NCBI GenBank assembly: GCA_950295325.1
Contig: OX485804.1
Span: forward strand, 15,254,001 to 15,318,000
Origin: Polytrichum commune
Taxonomy: Eukaryota > Streptophyta > Polytrichopsida > Polytrichales > Polytrichaceae
Length of the DNA stretch: 64,000 nt
Reading direction: 5' to 3'
Shown in pieces: positions 22,423-32,694 of the stretch. The first letter of the stretch is position 1, and every line of letters begins with the position of its first letter. The notes beneath the pieces are model-generated. The model worked only from the letters and a program-made list of their open reading frames with translations. It did not search any database and was not told where the DNA came from. The position numbers and the translations under genes are program-made.

Positions 22423-24799
22423 CTTAATATAAGTTGGAGGGTCTATGTAATCGTTGGAAGAGAAAGAGAGTTGACGTCAGTCGCACAAACAATCACCCCA
22501 AGGGTGGTGAACCACGCGGAGTAAGAGATAACAGTTGATCATGGGGGGTGGTTAACATTTATTATGCCTTCTCCATGGAAATAAAACTTACAGAAAGTAA
22601 ACCACTATCACTACACCAAACAGTCCTAATATCGTGGGCCACTTTAATTTTATAGAGCCCGCGCTAATTCTCATGATGGAAATTAATGTGGGTCATTAAA
22701 TTTCAACCCATACTAATTTTCTAGAAGAAAATTAGCGTGGGCCACATTAATGGTTTTTTCCCCTAGATAACGCATGTGGGTGCTTATTTTATTTTGTGCT
22801 ACTTTCATCTGATAACTAACACTCAAAACGTTGGTCGAAATTCTTCATGAAAACTCAAAGGAAGACCTGGGGTCTTCAACCCACATTAATTCCATCTTAC
22901 TTTTCCACCCACATTAACATGACTATTTAGTGCACATACCATAACCAACATAACATTACTCAACGATGCACATTCATTATGTGGGCCCTGGGAATACAAT
23001 TATGGACTGTGAAACTATGCCATGAAAACTCATATTTAGATTGAATATCCCATGGTTATATTGCCATGGCCCACAACACTGAGTAATGTTACGATAACTC
23101 GAGGACTAGAAGGACATGTGTTGACACGAAGACCCATTTTAGTCAAGGCTCATCAAATCGTACGTTCTAAAACCTTTCAACTTTAAGGTGGAGAGGGATG
23201 GGGGCGCTGACATGTACTAGCTTCAAGTGACAGGTCACAGGGCGGAGTGGCACAAGTGGACACTCATGCTGGCCGGAAATAGTTACCTTACAATCGACAA
23301 ACTTAGTCAGCCTCCCTTACTTTTTCCGTAGTACAGCACAACTGTTTAAAAATTGTTGACATCAAAAGAAGAAACAAGAAAGAAGAAAGAAGAAGAAGAA
23401 GAAGAAGAAGAAGAAGCCGAGGGTGTTTCCGCTCATACAAGAGGAGAATAGTCCCAACTTGACTTATGAAGATATTATGTGGACCTTATGTGGTCACTCT
23501 TCTTGATCGAACACCTGATATAAGGGATGCGGATCTTCTCTCTGGTTACATTTTCGTACCTGGAGACTTAGGTTTGAATGGTGTGCGGTTAGGTGAGGAT
23601 TGAAGAATAAACATCATAAAGACATGTGGTTGAAAGAGACTGTGCACTATGTTTCCAAATCTTATTGACTACTCCACACTCAACAGTGAATACGATTGGT
23701 AGGATCTGTATATTCGGTTGAGGAATCAACACATATGCACTTGCACCGATAACCAGAACGAAATAAGGAGTTCGATTCGGATATGGTTTTTGTTGATGTT
23801 TCATCATGGATTTGGGAGGCCACGACTGCAAATATAATGGCTACTAAGTGGAGATGACTTACTGTTGAGTATGATGCAAAGCTCCAAGGAGTGAAGGTAG
23901 GCATACCCAAAATCGACACAAATTTAAAAACCAACGCCGTCTGCCACTGTCTGAAATTTGAAAGCCTGACATGTGGTGCATAACTTATCTAGTGTTGGTT
24001 TAAGGTATATGCTAGAATGTCCACACATACAAACACATGTGTCTGGAAATGACATGGTAGATCAGAAGAATAGTTTCCTGGTCACGTAAGAAAATGACTA
24101 CCAAGCATGTGTAATTAGCCTTTGTATGATGCTGATAACAAATGGATGGAGAGCATGCCAATTGAAAGTTGCAGGTCCATGTCAGACCAGTTTTCATTGT
24201 GATCCTATTTTACCATCAATTAGATGAAATCAATGGAACTAATTTAAGAATAGGTATTCTACAGTAGACTCTACAAAATCCCACTCCCAAATGATATGGT
24301 AGCAATCTGTGGCAAAAGTATTTACAAGTAGCAAAACATATGCTTTTGTGTCAAACCAAAGAGCAAGATATGACAATCAAGTGCTACATGACAAGTCTTG
24401 TAACATAGGGTAAAAATTAAGTGAAGCAGTTCATAATCTTTGTTTCTGTCACTTAATATTGCAATCATGTTGAGGCTGAGTTTGAGGTCAGGGTGGGAAT
24501 GTCTCCAACCTCAACCTATATTGACATCCAATATTGTAGCATTGGGGTATTGAGGTCTGGGTTGAGGTTGGGGTGGCCTTCCTCTTAGCTATTATTGTCA
24601 GCATATACTCAAGAACAAAATTGATCCACATTAATGCTAAGCCCAAAGATTATCATACCCACAACCACAATCTGCTAGACCACCTGTGATGATAAGTTTA
24701 GTACAATGCTCTCAGTCATATCAAGAAACTGAGTTCAAGGGGGAATAATTCCCTGCAGAAAGCCTTCTGTATCTGTGTGAGTAGGTGTCTCTTTGGAAC
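22423..24799. other. 2.4 kb non-genic
   Basis: No gene is recognised. About 22600-23100 starts with CACTACACCAAACAG and contains several GTGGGCC/GGCCCAC and AGTAATGTTA/TAACATTACT inverted pairs. It may be a decayed TIR element, but I cannot define its right end. A (GAA)n run occupies about 23377-23416, and the dispersed repeat recurs at 23570-23715. Confidence 0.45.
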
Positions 24800-25893
24800 T
24801 GAGGATGACTTTCTACATATATTTGGTTCACCCCACCTGGCATAAAACTCTATAATTGAGTTTGCAGTTATAAGAATGTAGCAGCACCATTGGAGTTAGT
24901 CATGAGGTCTGGAAAGTGCCAAATTGAAAGAATACACAATTCACACAAGCATACCCCAAGATTTGTAATGAAGCCCCTGAGTTGGAGACTTTACATTCTC
25001 TATTTACTGCATGAAAATCACCTCCAAGCGAGAATCACCAAAACTAAGACTGCAAGAAGACCAGAAGTGCATGCAATGTTTGCGGTCTGGCTTGTCAAAA
25101 GACTCATCAGATGTCATATGCCTGAAGATTTTTATGACATATGTTGATACCTCATTAAGTGCAATCAATTGTTCAGACTCGTAAATCTGGAGTTTTGCTC
25201 ATAAAAAAAGAGTCAGACACTGACAAAATCATCAGTAGGACTAACTTCAAGGAGATTGCATAACTATCAGTCAAATTGGCAAAAGAATACAACTTACACA
25301 CTTTAAGAGAGACGTGTCACTGTTGGAAGATACTATCATTAAATCATTTGATTTCAGTACGTCTGTTGAAAGAATATGCAACAGGAGACAAAAGGGAAGG
25401 CCTGCCTGTGAACACAGCAATTCTAATAAGCCCCAATCCACAAGCAGTCTGGAATCACCTTGGCATCAGCACCCTTAACCTCCTTGCCAAATTCAATGCA
25501 GACTGAATGAAAGGCTTGTCCTATGCTATCAATTTCATCATTATCATTTTGTGAGAAGAATTGGCATAATGACCACTTCATAGTGCACCTAAATGAACTG
25601 AGAGGTCAGGCTTGCCCTCATCTGGTTCTTTGGAGGACTCCAGATTCCAAAACAAACCCCGCAAAAACCTGTGTCCTCAAAAAGCCATACTCATGTTTGG
25701 CAACTTCTGGAGGATCCAGAGAGAATCATCAGTTACAGAATTAATGAGCGCATCAGTAACCATCGGAGAGGCAGAAGTTAGAACAAAAATCTCCGACCAA
25801 AACAACTCACATTGTCCGTTCAATAACCTTCTTCTGCACAACCAATTGGTGGCCCTGCCCAGGAATAGGTGTAGGGATTTCCAATTGCCTTCA
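24800..25893. other. Downstream region of the small Ala-rich gene, no coding assignment
   Basis: Several short frames exist on both strands (for example 24890, 25276, 25612), but none shows a family motif. Part of this stretch may be 3' UTR of the minus-strand gene at 25894-26073. No clear poly(A) signal could be fixed. Confidence 0.35.
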
Positions 25894-26073
25894 TTACTGA
25901 TTATCTGCCTTCTTCCTCGATCCTGTGGCAGCCGCTGCCGCTGCTGCCATAGCTGCTCCTGCTGCCCCCATCTTCAAACCCCCTGCTGCCTTGAAAACAG
26001 TCGCCATTTTGGCCGCAGCTGCTAGTCCCGCAGCAGCTGCCGCTCGCAATACAACTGTAGGCTTGATTGCCAT
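25894..26073 (-). CDS. Small Ala-rich protein (59 aa), probable membrane or organelle protein
   Basis: The ATG at 26073 opens a 59-codon frame beginning MAIKPTVVLR. It has two hydrophobic, Ala/Gly-rich stretches (about residues 11-21 and 36-50) separated by KMATVFKAAGGLKMG, and a polar end GSRKKADNQ. The pattern resembles a small plant family with an N-terminus like MAVKPTVALRA and a similar Ala/Gly body, but that is from memory and unverified. Just upstream on the minus strand lies a good splice acceptor (CAATTATTGCAG, exon starting at 26096) 23 bases before the ATG, so the gene probably has a 5' UTR intron. The opposite strand is also open here, but only because the sequence is GC-rich and Ala-coding both ways. 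Function is unknown. Confidence 0.5.
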   Translation of the reverse strand: MAIKPTVVLRAAAAAGLAAAAKMATVFKAAGGLKMGAAGAAMAAAAAAATGSRKKADNQ

Positions 26074-26850
26074 AGCCAAATCTTGTCAACAAAGATCTGC
26101 AATAATTGCAAACCATCAAGAGTGAATGCAAGTTCATTTCATGATCCAACAAGACAGGTACTGATCCGAACCTACTGAAGTCAATTACGATCCTAATAAC
26201 CCCAAAAGGTGACCATGAAATGAAGGCCAAAGTATTGTGCATTATTCGACCACTCCATAGCTGAATCTTTTTGCCAAAGATCTCCAGTAGGGGCGAACAC
26301 TCAAGATATGATAACCGGTTCACCTCATAATCCAACAAAACGGGATCTCATACGAGCTATTGAACTCAATTATGCTCCTACTAAACCCAGTAGATGTACA
26401 TGAACAAAGGACAACTATTGTGCAGTGATCAAACACGCCATGACCAAATTTTCTCGCCAAAGATCCGCATTAAGGGCGAGCACTCAGGATATGATAACAT
26501 TTTCATTCCAAGTTACAACAAATCCGACCTAATGAACTCCATTATGCTCCTAATAACCCCTGAAGATGCACATGAAACAAGAGCACAGTATCGTGGATTG
26601 ATCAAACATGACACAGCCAAATCTTGTAGCCAAAAATCTGCAATAGGGGCGAGCACTCAAAATTTGATAACCGAATCATTTTTATGATCCAACGGAAACG
26701 GGAACTCGTCCGACCTGATGACCTCGATTATGCTCTTAATGACCCCAGAAGATGTAACGAAACAAACAAAGGGCACAATATCGTGCATTATTCAAATACG
26801 CCATTGCTGAATCTTCTCTTAAAGATCTGCAATTGCAAAATATTATGCAT
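26068..26850 (-). repeat. Five-fold tandem array copying the splice-acceptor and start region
   Basis: An anchor (A)AAGATC(T/C) with surrounding sequence recurs at 26091, 26276, 26459, 26633 and 26821, giving periods of 185, 183, 174 and 188 bp. The first member is the real exon start of the 59-aa gene. Read on the minus strand, each upstream unit carries a relic of the acceptor (for example TATTGCAGATTTTTGG and CAATTGCAGATCTTT) and of the AGATTTGGCTATGG start context. The array therefore arose by tandem amplification of the exon's 5' edge inside the preceding intron. Confidence 0.75.
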
Positions 26851-27440
26851 TGATTAAACCACGTGCAGATATGACAAGGCGATCCAAACAACCAAATGCG
26901 AGGTCCTTCCTACCTAGCTCTTCAATTATCCTTGAAAATATGACTACCGCCACTTCACATCATATACACATCATGCTTATTCGCTTTAGGAAAGCTCAAA
27001 ACAAAGCATCACCGCAAGGTCAAACAAATGCAAACAGGAAACCCTAATTCGCGGAACCTTCGAGGTTGGATAAGGCATTTGTGCAGGAAATGCCAGCACA
27101 CACGAATCGAAGCACAGTAAATTTTCGGCTACACGAAACTTAGCAGAATCCACAAAGCCGAGTCTGCGACAATGAAATCTGCCAGCACATCAAAGAAAGC
27201 AACAAACCCTAATTGGAGGTAAAATGTGAGCATAGATATGATGGCATTCGCGTGAGGGATTTGAGCGTACATTCTTATGCAGTCAGTAGAGAGGATTAAG
27301 CTCCCCGCAGATGTCGACGGGAGATCGAAGATTGGAGTGGTCGGCAACGGCAGGGCTCCGAGACTCGAAATGTGCGTGAGATTGGTCTGCATTTGGTCGA
27401 GAGGCGAGGCAAAACACCTTTTATGTAATTAAATTTTACA
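26851..27440 (-). promoter_or_regulatory. Probable 5' UTR exon and promoter side of the Ala-rich gene
   Basis: On the minus strand this stretch is less AT-rich than its surroundings and contains two TTAGGGTTT motifs (AAACCCTAA at about 27040 and 27206 on the plus strand), a telo-box element common in plant housekeeping promoters and leaders. The 87-codon frame at 27129-27392 has no recognised motif and is more likely leader sequence than protein. The transcription start could not be fixed. Confidence 0.35.
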
Positions 27441-27666
27441 CAAACACTTAATTTAGTTAGTTAGGCATACTTCACCTGCACAAACCCCCAGTCCTGAAGA
27501 GCTTGCCCCATTCCCGCAAGGACTTCCTTCTTCCCTTCTACGCCATCAGCTTCATCCATCCCCGCCATCGTCTTCATCCATCCCGCCATCATATTCATCC
27601 ATCCTCCCCGCCCTTCGTGTGTGAAGGGGAGGACATACATGTTTGACAACGCCAATTTGCCGTGCG
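27441..27666. other. Spacer with CATCC repeats
   Basis: Short imperfect TTCATCCATCC(C/T)GCCATC repeats lie at about 27550-27605. The 96-codon minus frame across them is a repeat artefact. Confidence 0.4.
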
Positions 27667-28491
27667 AAGAGCAAGCCCAATCATTCCTGGAGTTGCATTT
27701 GCATCTAGAAATGAAAAGTGGCCTCCGTCCAAAATGTACATGCAGGCCCAAGCAAAATTGTCACTCATCCTGCATTGCTTTCTTCACTAATTTTAGAATG
27801 TCATGTAAAATGATTAGTAGTTTTTTGAAGTCATGGACTTCAATTGGTTATTTCTCAAACTCATCCATGCTTCGCGTGTAACTAGAAATTTTTCCTAGTT
27901 TACCCCAAACCTCAACTACACTAAATATGATATTTAGTGTTTGATTAGATTTAGTGTTTTACCACCCTACTATGCTCAACACTAATTTTCAATTCTTTGA
28001 TAATTAGTGTTAGACATAAATGCGCCGCCGCCGCTTTCCTTGTTGCCATCTCTTTCCTAGAAACAATCAATCGCCTTCCTTGTTGCCACCTCTTTCCTAC
28101 TAAACACTAAATTCGTGCATGTAACTTTCACATATTACCATAGATGATATTTAGTGTTTGAGTTTACATTTAATGTTACTTACTTTCATAGGGTTAGTGA
28201 TATTTAGTGTATCTAACACTAAATATCATATTTAGTGTAGTTATTTCTTTATCATTCACTAGGACCCTACCATATTGAGTTGTCTTTAGTGAAAGTCGCC
28301 ATAAAGTTGATTGCCCTTAGATGAAAGCAGGTTCCATGCATATCTCGACGAAATGCAAGGGGTTATGCATTTCTTGAATTATTTTTCATCCAAATTTAAC
28401 AGATTGCAAGGTGAATGGGCCACTTCCCTACATCTACATCTGCAATGCGGATGTAAAAATGCAAATGCAAATGCAGGGTGAGTGGCCTTGC
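27667..28491 (-). repeat. Dispersed repeat B, copy 2 (inverted), with nested MITE
   Basis: On the minus strand it starts GGCAAGGCCACTCACCCTGC and ends near GGGCTTGCTCT, as at 7001-7661. Internal blocks such as GATGAGTTTGAGAAATAACC also match. The extra length relative to copy 1 is explained mainly by the MITE at 27914-28242. Confidence 0.65.
27914..28242. mobile_element. 329-bp MITE with self-complementary ends
   Basis: Both termini read AACTACACTAAATATGATAT into the element, continuing to TTTAGTGTT. Each terminus is itself palindromic (ACACTAAATAT then ATATTTAGTGT). Additional TTTAGTGT motifs are scattered inside. A related terminus (ACACTAAATATGATATTTAG) occurs at about 55688. There is no coding capacity and the target duplication is unclear. 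Confidence 0.7.
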
Positions 28492-29253
28492 CCTGAGGGT
28501 GCCAATCTTTTGCGTGCCCAAGTGGAGATCTTCGCCCAGGTGGTAGAACAGATGAATGGATGAGCCGCATGGATGAGTTTGTGTCGGGAAGAACAAGTAA
28601 TTATGGATGAATGGAGGGAGGATGGGGGGTTAGATGATGGGGCGAGGACATTGTCGACCAAGGAGTTCATGCCAATTGACTAAAGAATCTGATAGCCAAG
28701 GCCAAGAGCAAGGATTCTAGTTGCCAATAAGAGGAGAAGCTAGAGGTGGAGAGACACAAAGAGAAAGGCGGCATGTACATGGAGATGAGATCGAGGAGTG
28801 GAGTTGGCAGTAGGCGGGTTTGGAGAGATTAGAGAAGCGACTAAAGGTATGAGATGAAATAGATTACAACATGAATAAATATCAAAGCGAGGAGACCAGG
28901 CAGTAGCATTCACGTCGACGCTTTGTTTCCATCGCCGTTGTTGGTTGTCCTTACAAAATGCTTATCATCTTCACTAAGGTTGTCGCTTTGCTCATCATTG
29001 AGTTACTAGTTTGCATCTTAGGATTGATTGCGTTCTAGGATTGATTGCATTCATCTAACTTAGGATCCGGGATCTTGTTCATGTTGTGTTTTTGTTTGTC
29101 ATATGGAGATTTGTGGCTCATTGTAGTTTATATTCCGTTGTTTTCCTTCAAGTGCATCGGCATTGACATGTGATCTAGAGTGGTTGCGAAAAGCACTAAT
29201 CTCCTAATTAAGAGTCCTTCTCTGGCACTCTTTCCAGCAGGAACATATCTAAA
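28492..29253. other. Non-genic
   Basis: Nothing recognisable. Confidence 0.45.
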
Positions 29254-30203
29254 TACCATAGGTTCATAGCTGGTCCGACACTAAATAATTAAAAAAAAAA
29301 AGTCGAAATTTTTGGAATACTATTGGCATTTTTTGCCGAATATAAAATTAATTAATTTTTAAAATTGCCGAAAAGTAAGAAATTTTTACTTCTCACTAGA
29401 GTTTTACTTACAATGGAAGCATATGTGAATTTTGAAAGAGAGAAGGTGCTCCTTTTGTAATCAAGCTCACTAAGTGTACATTAGTCCACAAAGAATATGG
29501 GTTAAGAAGTAGCAAGACTCTAGGTGAGGCTTTTCAAATGTGTTGTACACAAAATTTTGGAGTCCAATTGAGCATAGAAGATGAAGTTTTATAGAATTTT
29601 GTCCAACTAACAAAAGTTGAGAAATTAATCCTTCTTCCACCTCCAACAAGTTTTGTGTCAAAATAAGTCTTTATGCAAAAGATATGGACAAAACATTGCA
29701 GCCGTGTAAAGATCAAAAAATTAAAATGCGTTCATAACAAAATTTTGGAGCTCATTTGTGCATAGAAGATCAACTTTTTTGGAATTTTGTTGGTCTAAGA
29801 AAAGTTTAGAAATCAAGTAATCTTTCACCTCCAACAAATTTTATGTCATTTGAAGAATCTATGCAAAAGTTATGCGTGTTATAAAAATGAAGTCTAACTC
29901 GGTGCTTCACCTCAAAGTTTACATGTCCCATATGCATTGTTGAACACAACTCCACTCTACTTGCATAAAGCACAAAGCATTCTCAACTCTTCACTCACAT
30001 CTTACTTGTCATTCAATGCAAGAGAGATGTACAAGATATAAGCTTAAATAGAAAATTAAAAATGAATTTAAGCTGAATTTTAAAAATTAAAAGAGAAAAT
30101 TGCCAAAAATATGAATATATTGTTTTTAGGTGCCGAACCTACTTTTTGAAATTTAATTAATTATTCGGCTAACATGTGTCGAACCAGCTATGAACCTACG
30201 GTA
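29254..30203. mobile_element. 950-bp non-autonomous TIR element
   Basis: The left end TACCATAGGTTCATAGCTGG and the reverse complement of the right end TACCGTAGGTTCATAGCTGG are inverted repeats of about 28 bp, followed on both sides by AATAATTAA. The terminal TA on each side may be a TA target duplication. The interior has two imperfect direct repeats about 185 bp apart (CAAAATTTTGGAG...GCATAGAAGAT at 29550 and 29735). No coding capacity is seen. A 3' fragment of the same family sits inside the CACTA element at 48341-48393. Confidence 0.75.
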
Positions 30204-32151
30204 ATAGTATTTTTTTTGGTGCAACATAACCAAAACATGGCAAAGAGATATCATGTAGGTTTTATCATTAGCAAAGAGATATTGCTTCATATTCACGGTT
30301 TAGTTTCAACTTTTGAGAAGATCCTCTCGAGACTTCTTCTAGCCGTTTGATGTGTATATGTTGGTTGTGCAATGCATTGTTCACCATTTGTCATCCTCTA
30401 TCAATTGTTTTTTATTTTTTTCTAGAGGCCGGACGTGTTCACTTGGTGAATAGAACCTCCTCTTGCAATTTTGGTCACGACTTTGAGATAGATATAATTG
30501 CGGACTATGTAAGAGCAAGCATGAATGAAGAGCATCTTCGGTTGGGTTGTATCCTAAGTAACATGCTACAATTATCCAAGGAGTATAAGGGAAATGGAGT
30601 CGCCTTAATCGGACTCTTCTTAGACGAGGACCGAAGAACATTCAATTTTGGGGCATCTCCAACATCAATGCAAATTGTTTTTTTTTGTCATGTAGCAAAA
30701 TAGGCTTTGTTTTCTTCCAATCCAACCATGCGGATGTGGACTAGACCAACATATACATAGTCTGAAAATTTGAAGTCAATCATACCACAGTTACTAGGTT
30801 AGCTTGACATATTGGACATGGCCTTCATCCAAGGGGCAACTAGAGAAAATGTTCTTAATTTTATTTTTTTGGATTTGTGACCATTTTGGTCATGCCACAA
30901 ATTCTAGAAAGTTGGCAACTTTTCCATAATACATCATGTGGATGACAAATGAGCTACTCCCAAAAATTTGGGTTTTTTTGAGCAAAATTGGATGAAGTAT
31001 CGTCAAATGGGAGCAAACAACATGTGCACCAAGTTTTCTTCAAATTCATCCAGTTAAGTTGTGCACAACCGTCACCTTGTCTTAAGAGGGAAAACAAAAA
31101 AAAAGACGCCCAAATTGGACATTACATGTGAAAACTATTGGCTCTTAAATTGGCTCCTAAATTTGAGCATGCGAGGATCTACTAGAGGCTTTGGGGCATT
31201 CGTATGCAACTCGGTTTATTCGACATGGAGTAGATATTTTTGATGAAATAAGGATCTAAGATTGCTCCATTTTCACCCACATTAAAATGACAAGAGATTA
31301 TGGATCACATCAATGACCGGTTTAGTATAAGGTTGCAAGCATGGTAAAGTGGACCAAAGAATGCTCTAGTATACTAAAACCATGTTTTATTTGGTCAAGG
31401 GCCTGAAAATAATAGCAAAGTGTCGTTTAAATTGGATTTGTTTTCACGATGACTTTAAATACACAAGTGTAGAATATAAAGATGAGATCTTCAAATCTTA
31501 TTATTAAAAGTGATGCTCAAAAGCAAATGGTTGAATCTAGTTTTGGACGTAAAGTTCATAACTTTAAATATTTAGAAGTTGGATTTTTTTGTAAATTCCT
31601 TTAATTCATTTTATTTTTGAGGTCCTCATCACAAAACTTTATTAAAAAAACCATCAATTTAATGTGATTTTATTATATTACAAAAAAAATAGATAGTTAC
31701 TTGTTCAATATCACCTACTTGCACGTCACTTGCATTGTCTCTTAAAATATGTAGGCTTTTCTTAAAAAAAAATTTGTCATCATAAATTGCTAGGCTTTGT
31801 AGATTGATATTTTCTTTAAAATGTCTATGAACTTTTTTCTTCACAAAATTTAAAAGTTAGTGCAAAGTTTTAAATCATTTTCACCTAAACCTAGGCAAGG
31901 ATCAAAAGTTGTCTACTTTATCGTGCTTGCATCCATAAGATATTAATGTTAGTTTCATACTATTATATGTGGTTAATTGCAAAGCCAATAAATGATGTGT
32001 AGCTCACATCATGTCTTTCATAATAAGAAGTTAATGGGTGATATTCTTGGTGAGAATTGCTCTTTGTGTTGGTAAAACCTGTTCTTGCCTCATAAATATT
32101 TAACAAGTTTGTTTGAAACATGTTGTAGCTTAGTTGGAGGAGATTAAGGTG
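30204..32151. other. 1.9 kb non-genic between two elements
   Basis: No gene is recognised. The 118-codon frame at 30347-30703 has no motif that I know. Sequence left of the MULE ends in the target site GGTTAGGCAT (32152-32161). Confidence 0.5.
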
Positions 32152-32161
32152 GGTTAGGCAT

Positions 32162-32214
32162 GGGGAGTGCTATCTTATGAGCGGTGAGCGATGAGCGGTA
32201 ATTTATGAGCAGTG
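32162..32214 (+). repeat. Left terminal inverted repeat of the MULE
   Basis: It contains CTATCTTATGAGCGGTGAGC and further GAGCGAT, GAGCGGT and GAGCAGT units. Its reverse complement is at 54210-54273. Confidence 0.85.
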
Positions 32215-32694
32215 AGGAAGATGAAAATTTTGGTAATAGGGCCACCAATATCCTATAACCGTGGAATTGTGGCCTTAAAAATGATGATTTTAGGGTTTAG
32301 TAATAAGAGGGTTGAGAAGGATAAACAACATGAAGTCCAAATATTTATTCATCACTAGTAGCACTAGACATGAAACTATCTTTTGCCTCGTCATCTATAT
32401 ATATTCGAGCACCTTTGCATTGCGAATTGATTTTGGAACTATAGCAAGATTCTTCATTTGGATCCGAATCTTCGATATTCAACATTGCAATTGCAACATT
32501 CACGGCATATGATGGGAGACGTGGGCTACGGCTTGGACTTCGTAGGAATTGTCTATGTGCCCAAAACGGGAGACATGTCCTCTTTCCAATCATATTCCTG
32601 AAATCAAATCGATGTAAATAATGTGAAGAAATAAAAATGAACCAATGAATTGAATGAAACGAATGAATTGAATAAAAATTTATTGTATCAAAAC

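Noticed and set aside
22600-23110. Second CACTA element
   Set aside because: It begins CACTACACCAAA-like, but no matching right terminus or TSD could be found.
25925-26125. Ala-rich plus-strand frame
   Set aside because: It is the opposite strand of the 59-aa minus-strand gene. The minus strand has the better acceptor and start context.
30347-30703. 118-codon plus-strand frame
   Set aside because: It shows no motif, splice context or repeat support. Kept as non-genic.
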